A stretch of DNA of 64,000 nucleotides from Paraburkholderia bryophila. Its GTDB lineage: Bacteria; Pseudomonadota; Gammaproteobacteria; Burkholderiales; Burkholderiaceae. Below the pieces are notes generated by a model, which saw nothing but the letters and a program-made list of their open reading frames with translations, ran no database searches and had not been told where the DNA came from. The position numbers and the translations under genes are program-made. Below are positions 26,916 through 34,411 of the stretch, piece by piece. The stretch is taken from positions 186,001 through 250,000 of the forward strand of contig NZ_QLTK01000006.1 of assembly GCF_003269035.1 (NCBI RefSeq). Reading direction: 5' to 3'. Every line of letters starts with the position of its first letter. Positions within the stretch are counted from its first letter, which is position 1.

Positions 26916-26975
26916 GGCGGCTCGCGGCGCCCGATACGAGACGCCGCGCTTTATCCTCCTCGAGAGACTCCACGC

Positions 26976-28304
26976 TTGCAGTTCAAACTACCCACCACCG
27001 CCACGGCGCCGTTTTGCCCATCCGAGGTGCAAGGCTCGGTCGCCGTCACGCAAGGCGCGCCGCTCTGGAAAAAGATTCTGCAATTCGCCGGTCCCGGCCT
27101 GCTGATTTCGATCGGCTACATGGACCCCGGCAACTGGGCGACCGACATCGAAGCCGGTTCGCGCTATGGTTACAGCCTGCTGTTCGTCGTCGTTCTGTCG
27201 AGTCTCGCGGCCATTGCGCTGCAATGTTTGAGCATGCGTCTCGGTATCGCGACGGGGCGTGACCTCGCGCAACTGTCCAGCGCACGTTATTCGCCGGTGG
27301 TGGCGCGCTTTCAATGGGTGCTCGCGGAAGTGTCGATCATTGCGTGCGATCTGGCCGAGGTGCTCGGCGGCGCGCTGGCTTTCCATCTGCTGTTCAAATG
27401 CTCGCTGACCACCGGCGTGCTGCTGACAGCGTTCGATACGCTGATCGTGCTCGGCCTGAAGGGCAAAAATTTCCGCGACCTCGAAGCGATCATGCTCGGC
27501 CTGATCGCGACCATCGGCGTGGGGTATATCGTCGAACTCGCGCTGGTGAAGCCGCATTGGCCTGCGGTCGCGCTGGGGCTGATTCCTTCGTGGCAGGCGC
27601 TGAATTCGCGCGAACCGCTGTATCTCGCCATCGGTATTCTTGGCGCGACCGTCATGCCGCACAACCTCTACCTGCATTCGTCGATCGTGCAGACGCGTGC
27701 GGTGAAGCGCGATTCCGCCAGCATCCGTTCGGCGATCGGCATGTCGCGGCTCGATACCATTGGGGCGTTGGTGATCGCGCTGCTGATCAACATGGCGATC
27801 CTGATTCTCGCCGCCGCCGCGTTTCATGCGAACGGCCATACCCAGGTCACTGAAATCGAAGACGCCTACAAGCTGCTTGCGCCGATCGTCGGCACCGGCT
27901 TTGCGGCGGTGCTGTTCGCCATTGCGCTGCTCGCGTCGGGACAAAGCTCGACCTTCACGGGCACGGTCGCGGGGCAGGTCATCATGGAAGGCTTCCTGAA
28001 CCTGAAAATTCCGTGCTGGCAGCGCCGCTTCATCACGCGCGCGCTGGCGCTGATTCCCGCGTTGATCGGCGTGCAGATGATGGGCAACGGCGCGGTCGGC
28101 AAGTTGCTGGTCGCCAGTCAGGTCGTGTTGAGCCTGCAATTGCCGTTCGCGCTTTATCCGCTGATCAGGATGACCGGCGACCGTGCGTTGATGGGGGAGT
28201 TCGCCAATACGCTGCTGACGCGATTCGTCGCGTGGACGCTGTTCGTGGTGATCAGCGCGGCTAATCTGTGGCTGGTGGTGCAGACGATCGGACTGATCGG
28301 CTGA
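26976..28304 (+). CDS. mntH: Nramp-family divalent metal transporter (MntH-like)
   Basis: 442 residues, if translation starts at TTG 26976 (MQFKLPTTATAPFCP). No ATG occurs before the conserved core, so a TTG start is the best choice; the N-terminus agrees with what I recall of Burkholderia homologues. Eleven membrane segments are expected. The metal-binding motifs are intact: MDPGNWATDIEAG in TM1 and GATVMPHNLYLHSSIVQTR in TM6. It is a proton-coupled Mn(II)/Fe(II) importer of the inner membrane. A terminator lies 84 bases beyond the stop. Confidence 0.92.
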   Translation: MQFKLPTTATAPFCPSEVQGSVAVTQGAPLWKKILQFAGPGLLISIGYMDPGNWATDIEAGSRYGYSLLFVVVLSSLAAIALQCLSMRLGIATGRDLAQLSSARYSPVVARFQWVLAEVSIIACDLAEVLGGALAFHLLFKCSLTTGVLLTAFDTLIVLGLKGKNFRDLEAIMLGLIATIGVGYIVELALVKPHWPAVALGLIPSWQALNSREPLYLAIGILGATVMPHNLYLHSSIVQTRAVKRDSASIRSAIGMSRLDTIGALVIALLINMAILILAAAAFHANGHTQVTEIEDAYKLLAPIVGTGFAAVLFAIALLASGQSSTFTGTVAGQVIMEGFLNLKIPCWQRRFITRALALIPALIGVQMMGNGAVGKLLVASQVVLSLQLPFALYPLIRMTGDRALMGEFANTLLTRFVAWTLFVVISAANLWLVVQTIGLIG

Positions 28305-28336
28305 GTCGAGGTCCCAAACCGGCGCCGCGTAAAGTG

Positions 28337-28366
28337 TCGTGGCACCGCAGTGTCGCGGCGCCACGA
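28337..28366. repeat. long imperfect hairpin after mntH
   Basis: Arms of 12 bases with one mismatch (28337-28348 and 28355-28366) and a 6-base loop, between the mntH stop and the terminator. No T-run on the plus strand. It may be an mRNA 3'-end structure. Confidence 0.4.
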
Positions 28367-28387
28367 AAAATCAGACGCCGTAAAAAC

Positions 28388-28414
28388 AAAGGTCCGCTCA
28401 ATGGCGGACCTTTT
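28388..28414. terminator. bidirectional terminator between mntH and flhC
   Basis: AAAGGTCCGC-TCAATG-GCGGACCTTTT: a perfect 10-base stem with a 6-base loop, ending in T on the plus strand and equally T-rich on the minus strand. It sits between two convergent genes (mntH and flhC) and can serve both. Confidence 0.85.
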
Positions 28415-28471
28415 GCATTTCAGGCTTCGGTTCGAGTCGGGCCGGACCAGCCCTCGTCGAATAACTTCAAC

Positions 28472-29041
28472 TCAGGCGGCTTGCGCGATCTGCGCGGCTT
28501 CGAGCGCTTCCTGGCGAGCGGCTGCCGCCTTCTTCGTCTTGCCGGCACGCGACGGCGGCTGGCAAGCACCGCACACCACGTTGTGCTGCAGGTCGTGCTT
28601 GTGGGCGACGAACTTGCCGGTACAACGGCAGCACTTGGTCAACTGCAGAATGTCGGCGTCGAAGAAACGTACCAGCGTCCAGGCGCGCGTCAGATCCAGC
28701 ACCGGTTCGGATTCGCTGTGCTTGCAATGTTCCAGATACAGCCGATACCCTTTGGTCAGCGCGTCCAGATGCGAACAACGCGCTTCGTTCTTCAGAAACA
28801 GGTACGTGTTGTAGAACAACGATGCGTGGATGTTCGCCAGCCACGTCATGTACCAGTCCGCCGAGAACGGCAGCATGCCCTTGGGCGGCGATACGCCTTT
28901 GACCTCGCGGTACAGGCGGATCATGCGGTCGCGCGAGAGCGTCAACTCACTCTCGAGCACCTGCATACGGGCGCCCAGTTCGATCAGCGCGATCGCACGG
29001 AATACTTCTTGTGCGTCTTCCGTCAGGCTACGCTTGAGCAT
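28472..29041 (-). CDS. flhC: flagellar master regulator subunit FlhC
   Basis: 189 residues from the ATG at 29041, with GAGGTG 8 bases upstream; a GTG at 29050 is the alternative. FlhC with FlhD forms the hetero-oligomer that activates class II flagellar genes. Family blocks are SLTEDAQEVFRAIALIELGA, KGVSPPKGMLPFSADWYMTW and the Zn site made of CCRC and VVCGAC, all intact. The C-terminal 25 residues are Lys/Ala-rich. It follows flhD by 14 bases in the same operon. Confidence 0.95.
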   Translation of the reverse strand: MLKRSLTEDAQEVFRAIALIELGARMQVLESELTLSRDRMIRLYREVKGVSPPKGMLPFSADWYMTWLANIHASLFYNTYLFLKNEARCSHLDALTKGYRLYLEHCKHSESEPVLDLTRAWTLVRFFDADILQLTKCCRCTGKFVAHKHDLQHNVVCGACQPPSRAGKTKKAAAARQEALEAAQIAQAA

Positions 29042-29055
29042 TGCAGTCACCTCGA

Positions 29056-29376
29056 TTAAGCAAACTGCTCGGCAGGTTGGCCTGCCAGCAGGATTGCCGC
29101 GTGAGTCGGTGCAACGGCGGCGTGCTTCGTGGTTTGCGTCAACGCCGACAACATGGCGTGGTCATTGAAGCGGAAAAAGCACAAAAGCTGATCGGAAGCG
29201 GCCAGCTTGACGATTTGCGCGAGCGACAAGCCCGCCAGCAAATCAGCCAGTTCCGACGACAGACCGAGACGGAACATGCCGACCGGTTTGTCCTCACGCA
29301 ACATACGTTGCGCAAGCATGATGTAAGACAAATTAATCTCGCGGATTGAATCCAGCGTCTCGCTGCTACGGTCCAT
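29056..29376 (-). CDS. flhD: flagellar master regulator subunit FlhD
   Basis: 106 residues, the normal length. MDRSSETLDSIREINLSYIM and LLAQRMLREDKP-type residues, with RLGLSSELADLLAGLSLAQI in the dimer core, are typical of FlhD. It is the first gene of the flhDC operon. Its 5' leader is about 155 bases if the promoter at 29538-29566 is used. Confidence 0.95.
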   Translation of the reverse strand: MDRSSETLDSIREINLSYIMLAQRMLREDKPVGMFRLGLSSELADLLAGLSLAQIVKLAASDQLLCFFRFNDHAMLSALTQTTKHAAVAPTHAAILLAGQPAEQFA

Positions 29377-29478
29377 TTTCTCTGTTTCCGAAGCCCCGAA
29401 TTACTATGTCGGCATTTTTTGCCGTTATTTCTTTTCTGCCTCGCCGGAAACGATAACCTCCGGCTACATGTCACCGAC

Positions 29479-29508
29479 TTGATACAGACGGCGACCTTTT
29501 GATACATC
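29479..29508 (-). repeat. paired TTGATACA repeats in the flhD leader
   Basis: The plus strand has TTGATACA (29479-29486) and TTGATACATC (29499-29508), exactly 20 bases apart. A third GATACATC is at 29594-29601, upstream of the candidate promoter. Regular spacing suggests protein binding on one DNA face; a GTTAC-N5-GTAAC inverted repeat lies next to them around 29512-29526. Confidence 0.4.
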
Positions 29509-29537
29509 GCGTTACATTTCGTAACAGCTTGGGACGA

Positions 29538-29566
29538 ATTGTATGAAGGGCAAAACAAGAAATCAA
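29538..29566 (-). promoter_or_regulatory. sigma-70-like promoter of flhDC
   Basis: On the minus strand TTGATT (29561-29566) and TACAAT (29538-29543) are separated by exactly 17 bases. Transcription would start near 29530, giving a leader of about 155 bases before flhD. Confidence 0.6.
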
Positions 29567-29599
29567 TCCCTTCTCTAAAAAATATCTCAAAAAGATACA

Positions 29600-29867
29600 T
29601 CAAATTTCGGTAACTCTTTCACGGTGCTGTAATAGTCAATGCCTAGCAGATTTTTCGCCGTGAAATTTTTTTGTCTGATCCATGAAAACCCTTGTCCAGT
29701 GGGGATCTAGCGAAATGATATGAACAAAAGGCGGAGTGGGCTCGCAGTGCGGTAATTTGCGCGGGAGCAAGAAAGGAAACAGAAAGGGAGCGGAATATTA
29801 AGTAATATATACCGCCAACCATTGCTGTTAGAGGGACAAATCGGAGATGTAACGGACTGGTGCGGCC
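29600..29867. other. AT-rich upstream region of flhDC, no gene seen
   Basis: This stretch is visibly richer in A and T than the rest of the window (runs of T at 29665 and AATATTAAGTAATATATA at 29786-29803) and has no coding frame of note. It is probably regulatory DNA, where H-NS-like or global regulators could bind, or DNA of different origin. Confidence 0.4.
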
Positions 29868-30218
29868 CCGGTTACAAACTGGGCGGAAGTTGTAACGTCT
29901 TACGTAACGCTTTCGCGCCGGTCTGTCGAACGCGTTCCACCTTGAAGCCGAGCGGACCGCTCAGACGCATGCTGAGCACGAAGCGGGCGAATTCGGCGGA
30001 GACCGGGAGCTGGCCCAGCAGGCTGCCTGACACCATGCCGTCGGAGTCGGCGCCGATGTGACAACCGTAGGCCGGGCGGGCGCCATAGCCGGGCATCAGG
30101 CCGCCCCAGCGCGGCGGCCCCGACTACCGGGCGGCCAGGCGGTGCGCTGCGGCAAGCACCGAACGACACGGCTGATGAGCCCGGTTGGCATGTCGCGAGG
30201 ACTGGGGCCGGTTACAAA
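29854..30218 (+). repeat. imperfect direct repeat flanking the gene fragment
   Basis: GGACTGG followed by CCGGTTACAAA occurs at 29854-29878 and again at 30199-30218, about 340 bases apart, on either side of the fragment at 29872-30132. The last 11 bases are identical in both copies. This could be a scar of recombination or insertion. Confidence 0.4.
29872..30132 (-). pseudogene. unidentified gene fragment
   Basis: The minus strand reads SGPPRWGGLMPGYGARPAYG, then CHIGADSDGMVSGSLLGQLP, then VSAEFARFVLSMRLSGPLGF before TAA. It has the residue balance of a real protein end and normal codon usage, but an in-frame TAG cuts it off 11 codons before the ATG at 30096 (20 before the family-like core) and there is no ribosome site at that ATG. 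I do not recognise the family. It may be the 3' remnant of a gene whose 5' part was lost. Confidence 0.4.
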
Positions 30219-30274
30219 GAGAAGTAGCGGATCGCGTTTCGCCTAGGCCGGTGAGGCCCCCGCGCGAAAACCCA

Positions 30275-30907
30275 TTACATGAAACGCACCATCAGATCGG
30301 CATCGTGAAACACGCCGCCGACATTCAACGCGCCCACTTCACAGCCGTACTTGATAAAGCCGACCGATTCATAGAGCCTGCGCGCCCCCGTGTTGTGACT
30401 GCCGACCATCAACTGGATTTGCCGCAACCCGTGGATCCGCGCAGCGCGTGCCAGCAATTCGTCGAGCAATGCGCGGCCGATGCCGCGGCCCGCCGCTTCG
30501 GGCGCGACGTACATGCCGACGACGGCCGCCTTATGCCGCTCCTTGTCGTGCTGGTTGCGCGACAGTCCTACCACGCCGAGCAACGGTGTGTCCGCTGAAG
30601 TCTGCGCCGACGCAAAAGCGCCGAGCAAAAACTCCCCCTCGGCGGCGCGCGAACCTTGCAACCTCGCGTCGTGTTGCTCGGGGCCTCGCGCCAGCGCTTC
30701 CTCGTAGCTCTGGCCGAACGATTCCGGATGAGCCTTGAGCCCGCGCAAGCGAAGCTGAAAATAAGCGTCGCGATCGGCAGGGCCGAGTTGGCGGATGCAT
30801 ACAGCGGTGGCGTCGTTCAAGTGCAAGCCCTCTGTGCGTGTAGGTTCAGCCGTGCGTGCGCGCAATGTTAAACCTCCGAGCTTGCCCGGTCTCACGGTGT
30901 GAGGCAA
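30275..30907 (-). CDS. GNAT-family N-acetyltransferase
   Basis: Up to 210 residues; the true start is uncertain (ATG at 30907, or a TTG at 30826 with AGAGGG upstream, which begins close to the conserved part). The GNAT fold is clear: CIRQLGPADRDAYFQLRLRG at the start, acetyl-CoA loop VVGMYVAPEAAGRGIGRALL (motif A), and VGSHNTGARRLYESVGF (motif B). Transfers acetyl from acetyl-CoA to an unknown amine. It lies directly behind the HTH gene on the same strand and may be co-transcribed with it. Confidence 0.85.
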   Translation of the reverse strand: MPHTVRPGKLGGLTLRARTAEPTRTEGLHLNDATAVCIRQLGPADRDAYFQLRLRGLKAHPESFGQSYEEALARGPEQHDARLQGSRAAEGEFLLGAFASAQTSADTPLLGVVGLSRNQHDKERHKAAVVGMYVAPEAAGRGIGRALLDELLARAARIHGLRQIQLMVGSHNTGARRLYESVGFIKYGCEVGALNVGGVFHDADLMVRFM

Positions 30908-30910
30908 TCG

Positions 30911-31777
30911 CTACGGCGCGGTTTCGGCACGCTGGTTGTCGGCGAACTCGCGCAGCGCGGTGGCGGTTTGCTGATCGGCGGGAAAGAACGCTTCAATGGC
31001 GAGCTCCGATAGCGTGACGTCCACCGGCGTGCCGAACACGGTGGTGGTACTGAAAAACGATAACTCGCCGATCGGTGTGCGCAACCGCAACGGCACGGCA
31101 ATCTGATTGACGGCCGCGTTGTCGTGCTCGGCCGCCACGGCGCCGGGCGGTGCGGGGTACGCGGCCAGTTCGTCGCGCAGGGCGCTCAACGTGCTGTCGC
31201 CGCTCACTTCGATTTGCCGTTGCAGCCGCGCGAGTGCATGGTCGCGCCATGCATGCCAATTGACGATCGAACCGGCAATACCGTCCGGATGCAAGCTCAA
31301 CCGCAGTGCGTTGACCGGTGGTTTCAACAGTTCGGGACTGGCGCCGGATAGCAGCGGCGCGAGCGCATTGTTCGCGGCGACGATGGTCCAGTGGCGATCG
31401 ATTGCGAGCGCCGGGTAGGGCTCGTGTCCTTTCAACACCAGCTCGACGGCCTCGCGTGCGGCGGCGAGTTGCGGGTCCGACAGAGGGCGCTCGCGGAACA
31501 GCGGCGCGTAGCCCGCGGCAACCAGCAGCGCATTGCGCGCACGCAGCGGAACGTCGAGCCGCTCGGCAAGATGCATGACCATTTCCCGGCTCGGCACCGC
31601 TCGCCCCGATTCGACGAAGCTCAAATGCCGGGTTGAAACGTCGGCCTCGGTGGCGAGCAGCAACTGGCTCATTCTTCGCCGCTGACGCCATTCGCGCAGC
31701 AGATCGCCGACGGTGCGGCTTGCCGATGGCGACGACGGTGACGACGGCGCCGTGTGCGCAAGAGAGAGTGTGTTCAT
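30911..31777 (-). CDS. HTH regulator with MmyB-like ligand domain
   Basis: 288 residues from the ATG at 31777. The N-terminal XRE-type HTH is seen in VGDLLREWRQRRRMSQLLLA and VSTRHLSFVESGRAVPSREM. The MmyB-like PAS-related domain follows with HEPYPALAIDRHWTIVAANN and the typical LRLSLHPDGIAGSIVNW. These proteins bind fatty-acid-like ligands in some cases and usually control a neighbouring or divergent gene. A 19-base palindrome lies 34 bases upstream of its start, and the divergent gene is the NTF2-like protein at 32231. Confidence 0.88.
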   Translation of the reverse strand: MNTLSLAHTAPSSPSSPSASRTVGDLLREWRQRRRMSQLLLATEADVSTRHLSFVESGRAVPSREMVMHLAERLDVPLRARNALLVAAGYAPLFRERPLSDPQLAAAREAVELVLKGHEPYPALAIDRHWTIVAANNALAPLLSGASPELLKPPVNALRLSLHPDGIAGSIVNWHAWRDHALARLQRQIEVSGDSTLSALRDELAAYPAPPGAVAAEHDNAAVNQIAVPLRLRTPIGELSFFSTTTVFGTPVDVTLSELAIEAFFPADQQTATALREFADNQRAETAP

Positions 31778-31810
31778 GGCGCCCATGATAGCCAAAGCAC
31801 ACCAGCGATC

Positions 31811-31829
31811 CATTACCCGACAGGTAATG
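31811..31829. promoter_or_regulatory. palindromic operator candidate CATTACC-N5-GGTAATG
   Basis: Perfect 7-base arms around CGACA, 34 bases before the start of the MmyB-type regulator, in the gap shared with the divergent NTF2-like gene. Position and symmetry suggest autoregulation. Confidence 0.5.
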
Positions 31830-32230
31830 GAATACCCCGGCGAAATCTACGAATGCCCGTAACCGCTTCGAGTCCTTTCGACACCAACGCCTACCCGATC
31901 CCGCACCACCAGCAGGCGGGCCGTGAGCGCAACGCGTCACAACGCGGCACACGCGACTCAGGCGGTGACCACGCCATCCGGCACGGCGTGAAGTTCGACG
32001 CCCAACGCGCGCGGCAGTGTGAACACGGCGGTTAGCGGCCGCTTGCGCTGCTGACCGATCCGGCCGCTCGACAGGATCCCCATGAAGACCCTGCATGGCG
32101 GCGCAGGGAGATCCTTACCTCCGACGTAATCGACTCCCCGCACCGCAACCGTCAATCTTCACTCCGAGCCCGCCGTCGACACCCTGTCTGCCGAGCGTTG
32201 CGCTCAGTCGAGTTCACCAAGGAGTCTGAG
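31830..32230. other. gap between HTH regulator and NTF2-like gene
   Basis: About 400 bases without a convincing gene. A minus-strand frame with an ATG at 32083 ends RALGVELHAVPDGVVTA and has passable composition, but no ribosome site or family was recognised. The right end must carry the promoter of the gene at 32231. Confidence 0.35.
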
Positions 32231-32599
32231 ATGAATACGCATACCGATCTGATCGACCGTTATTTCGACGCATGGAACGAAACCGATGGCGGCCGCCGTC
32301 GCGAGTTGATCGCGGCGACCTGGAGCGCCGACGCCGACTATCGCGATCCGTTGCTGGCCGGCGCGGGCCACGATGGCATCGACGCGATGATTCGCGCGGT
32401 CTACGAACGCTTTCCGCATCACACGTTTTGCCGCACCACCGAGGTGGACGGCTTCGCGAACCGGCTGCGTTTTTCGTGGGCGCTGATCGCGCCGACGGGC
32501 GATGCGATCGTCAAGGGCTCCGACTTCGGCATGGTCGACTCGCGTGGCCGTCTGCAGAGCGTGACGGGCTTTCTCGACGAGGCGCCGGGCGGCGCCTGA
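32231..32599 (+). CDS. NTF2-like / SnoaL-like small protein
   Basis: 122 residues from the ATG at 32231 with AAGGAG 9 bases upstream. Cone-shaped alpha+beta barrel family: THTDLIDRYFDAWNETDGGR, then ATWSADADYRDPLLAGAGHD and FGMVDSRGRLQSVTGFLDEA. Members are enzymes or ligand-binding proteins of varied function. The divergent MmyB-like regulator (31777) probably controls it, as this pairing is common in proteobacteria. Confidence 0.85.
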   Translation: MNTHTDLIDRYFDAWNETDGGRRRELIAATWSADADYRDPLLAGAGHDGIDAMIRAVYERFPHHTFCRTTEVDGFANRLRFSWALIAPTGDAIVKGSDFGMVDSRGRLQSVTGFLDEAPGGA

Positions 32600-32639
32600 C
32601 CCACAACCTTGCCTCACGGCCTTCCTCACGGAGAAAATC

Positions 32640-33209
32640 ATGCATGAGCCCGCCGCCGTCACGCTTGCCGATACCGTTGTCGCGTTTGCCCGTTGGTCGG
32701 ACGCCGTCGACGCGCTTTGCAGTGCCATCGCCGGATTCGCGCTACTTGCGAATACGCGCGCCTTCGCTTTTACCGCGCTGCTCGCCTGGCGCGAGCCGGT
32801 GCTGGGCGGCTTGGGTCTCGTGTTGCTGGCGGCGCTCGGCTGGTTGCGCTGGCAGTGCGGCGGCCGAGCTGCCGCGCATGACACGCACGCTGGGCGTGTC
32901 ACACGCGCCGGGCGTGTCACCCACGCGGCGCACGCCATGCACACCGGGCGTGACACCTGCACGGCGCGCGCGAGCCAGCCGGTTCCAAACGCCGGCAACG
33001 AGTCGCGCGCCGTCATGCGGGACGATCCAGCGCACGCCTTGCCGGTTGGCGCGGGACGGGCTCTCGTTGCTTGCTACAATCGTTCGTCGGAAAGCGAGTC
33101 GAAGCGCCGCGCCGCCCGTGTCGGGCCTTGCTCGTCGTCAGGCGCCTGGCCATACGCAGGTGCGCAGGTGAAGCGCCCGCAACGATCGCTTTGCGTTATC
33201 CGGACTTAG
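32640..33209 (+). CDS. hypothetical protein with hydrophobic N-terminus
   Basis: Frame of 189 codons from the ATG at 32640 with GGAGAAAATC upstream, 40 bases after the NTF2-like gene. Residues about 28-69 are hydrophobic (SAIAGFALLANTRAF, LLAALGWLRW), so one or two membrane segments are possible. From residue 75 on, the sequence is a low-complexity His/Thr/Arg stretch built on an 18-base tandem repeat. The C-terminal part looks non-conserved. I do not recognise the protein; only the first third looks like real coding sequence. Confidence 0.4.
   Translation: MHEPAAVTLADTVVAFARWSDAVDALCSAIAGFALLANTRAFAFTALLAWREPVLGGLGLVLLAALGWLRWQCGGRAAAHDTHAGRVTRAGRVTHAAHAMHTGRDTCTARASQPVPNAGNESRAVMRDDPAHALPVGAGRALVACYNRSSESESKRRAARVGPCSSSGAWPYAGAQVKRPQRSLCVIRT
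32892..32956 (+). repeat. short GGGCGTGTCAC repeats
   Basis: GGGCGTGTCAC occurs at 32892-32902 and 32910-32920 (18 bases apart) and once more as GGGCGTGACAC at 32946-32956. They lie within the low-complexity part of the hypothetical frame and are too few and irregular for a CRISPR array. Confidence 0.5.
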
Positions 33210-33256
33210 CGTCCACACCCGGCGATAAACCGCCAATCGGACCTCAAGGAGAGACC

Positions 33257-33721
33257 GTGCTGAAGAATCTGGACCCGCTGCTCAACGCCGACATATTGCA
33301 TGCGCTACGCTCGATGGGCCACGGCGACGAACTCGTGATCTGCGACGCCAACTTCCCGGGCAGTTCGGTGGCGCGCGAGTCGGTGCTGGGCGAGTTGCTC
33401 CACCTCGACGGCGTGAGCGCGCCGCGTGCAATTCGCGCGGTGTTGTCGGTGATGCCGCTGGACACGTTCATCGACCATCCCGCGTCGCGGATGGAAGTGG
33501 TGGGCGAGCCGAAAACCATTCCCGCGGTGCAGCGCGAAGCGCAGATCGAGGTCAATGCTGCCGAAGGTCGCGAGGTGCCGTTCGTGTCGATCGAACGATT
33601 CGCTTTTTACGAGCGCGCGCGCAAGGCCTATTGCGTCATCGCCACAGGCGAAGAGCGCGGCTATGGTTGCTTCGTATTCACCAAGGGCGTGTTGCTGGCG
33701 CCGGATGCGCCTCAGTCGTAA
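33257..33721 (+). CDS. RbsD/FucU-family sugar mutarotase
   Basis: 154 residues. The start is GTG 33257, fixed by AAGGAGAG four bases upstream and by the family N-terminus MLKNLDPLLNADILHALRSM. Conserved parts: GHGDELVICDANFPGSSVAR with the catalytic His, and the C-terminal YCVIATGEERGYGCFVFTKG. FucU-type enzymes interconvert the anomers of L-fucose or related sugars. No sugar operon surrounds it in this window. Confidence 0.88.
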   Translation: MLKNLDPLLNADILHALRSMGHGDELVICDANFPGSSVARESVLGELLHLDGVSAPRAIRAVLSVMPLDTFIDHPASRMEVVGEPKTIPAVQREAQIEVNAAEGREVPFVSIERFAFYERARKAYCVIATGEERGYGCFVFTKGVLLAPDAPQS

Positions 33722-33778
33722 GCAGAGGTCGCTGCCGCTTGCCGGCGCGCCTCACTTCACCTCGCAAGGACGAACCTC

Positions 33779-34189
33779 ATGAGCTTCTCGATCGACACGC
33801 TCGACCACCTCGTTCTGAACGTTGCCGACGTCGAGGCCAGCGCCGCCTGGTACGCACGTATGCTCGGCATGCAACGCACCGAGTTCGAATCGCGCACCGG
33901 CACGCGGGTGGCGATGACCTACGGCAATCAGAAGATCAATCTGCGCCCCGCCTCGGCCGATACCGTCGCGTGGTTCACCGGGCGCGAGCCGGTGCCCGGC
34001 AGCGCCGACCTGTGCTTCGTCACCACCACCGCAAGCCCCGCCGAAGTCAAGGCGCATTGGCTGGCGCAGGGCGTGGCGATCGAGGCCGGCCCGGTCGAAC
34101 GCGACGGCGCGCGCGGCAAGATGATCTCGGTGTATTGCCGCGATCCGGACGGCAATCTGATCGAAGTGGCGAGCTATCCGCGCGCCTGA
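33779..34189 (+). CDS. VOC-family (glyoxalase-like) protein
   Basis: 136 residues. Paired beta-alpha-beta-beta-beta fold: IDTLDHLVLNVADVEASAAW at the start with the first metal-ligand His, and MISVYCRDPDGNLIEVASYP at the end with the Glu ligand. Fosfomycin-resistance-like and ring-cleavage dioxygenase-like members share this pattern; the substrate is unknown. It lies 57 bases after the FucU-like gene and may be cotranscribed. Confidence 0.88.
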   Translation: MSFSIDTLDHLVLNVADVEASAAWYARMLGMQRTEFESRTGTRVAMTYGNQKINLRPASADTVAWFTGREPVPGSADLCFVTTTASPAEVKAHWLAQGVAIEAGPVERDGARGKMISVYCRDPDGNLIEVASYPRA

Positions 34190-34278
34190 CTGGTGTGACC
34201 CAAGCGGCGAATGCCGGCGCTCGTCACGATCTCGGCGTCGCCGGGCGCCGCTCGGGCACCGTTCGACTACCTCGTCAC

Positions 34279-34298
34279 GCGGCGTCGCCCGACGCCGC
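34279..34298. repeat. 9+9 base inverted repeat
   Basis: GCGGCGTCG-CC-CGACGCCGC lies between the glyoxalase-like gene and the DoxX gene. It may end transcription of the upstream gene, but has no T-run. Confidence 0.35.
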
Positions 34299-34314
34299 TC
34301 AACCCGCCCCGAGC

Positions 34315-34343
34315 TTGGAAAAGACGGGTAATGCACATATTCT
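34315..34343 (+). promoter_or_regulatory. sigma-70-like promoter of the DoxX gene
   Basis: TTGGAA (34315-34320) and TATTCT (34338-34343) with a spacing of exactly 17 bases, 69 bases before the DoxX start. Confidence 0.5.
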
Positions 34344-34411
34344 CAGTGGCACAGCGGGGAACTGCGGCCCGTTAGACAGGTCTGCTGCTTATTCATTTAC
34401 AGGAGTCCCTC

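Noticed and set aside
28305-28471. Possible small RNA between mntH and flhC
   Set aside because: Only two hairpins are seen, one a clear terminator; no promoter or independent transcript signal.
30900-31813. Longer N-terminus of the MmyB-like regulator from 31813
   Set aside because: The ATG at 31777 begins the conserved region and the longer form would run through the palindromic site.
31853-32035. Plus-strand frame MPVTASSPFDTNAYP in the gap before the NTF2-like gene
   Set aside because: No ribosome site, no family similarity, and biased His/Arg/Gln residues. Not supported.
32892-32956. Repeats that could suggest a CRISPR array
   Set aside because: Only three imperfect 11-base copies with unequal spacing, no spacers and no cas genes.
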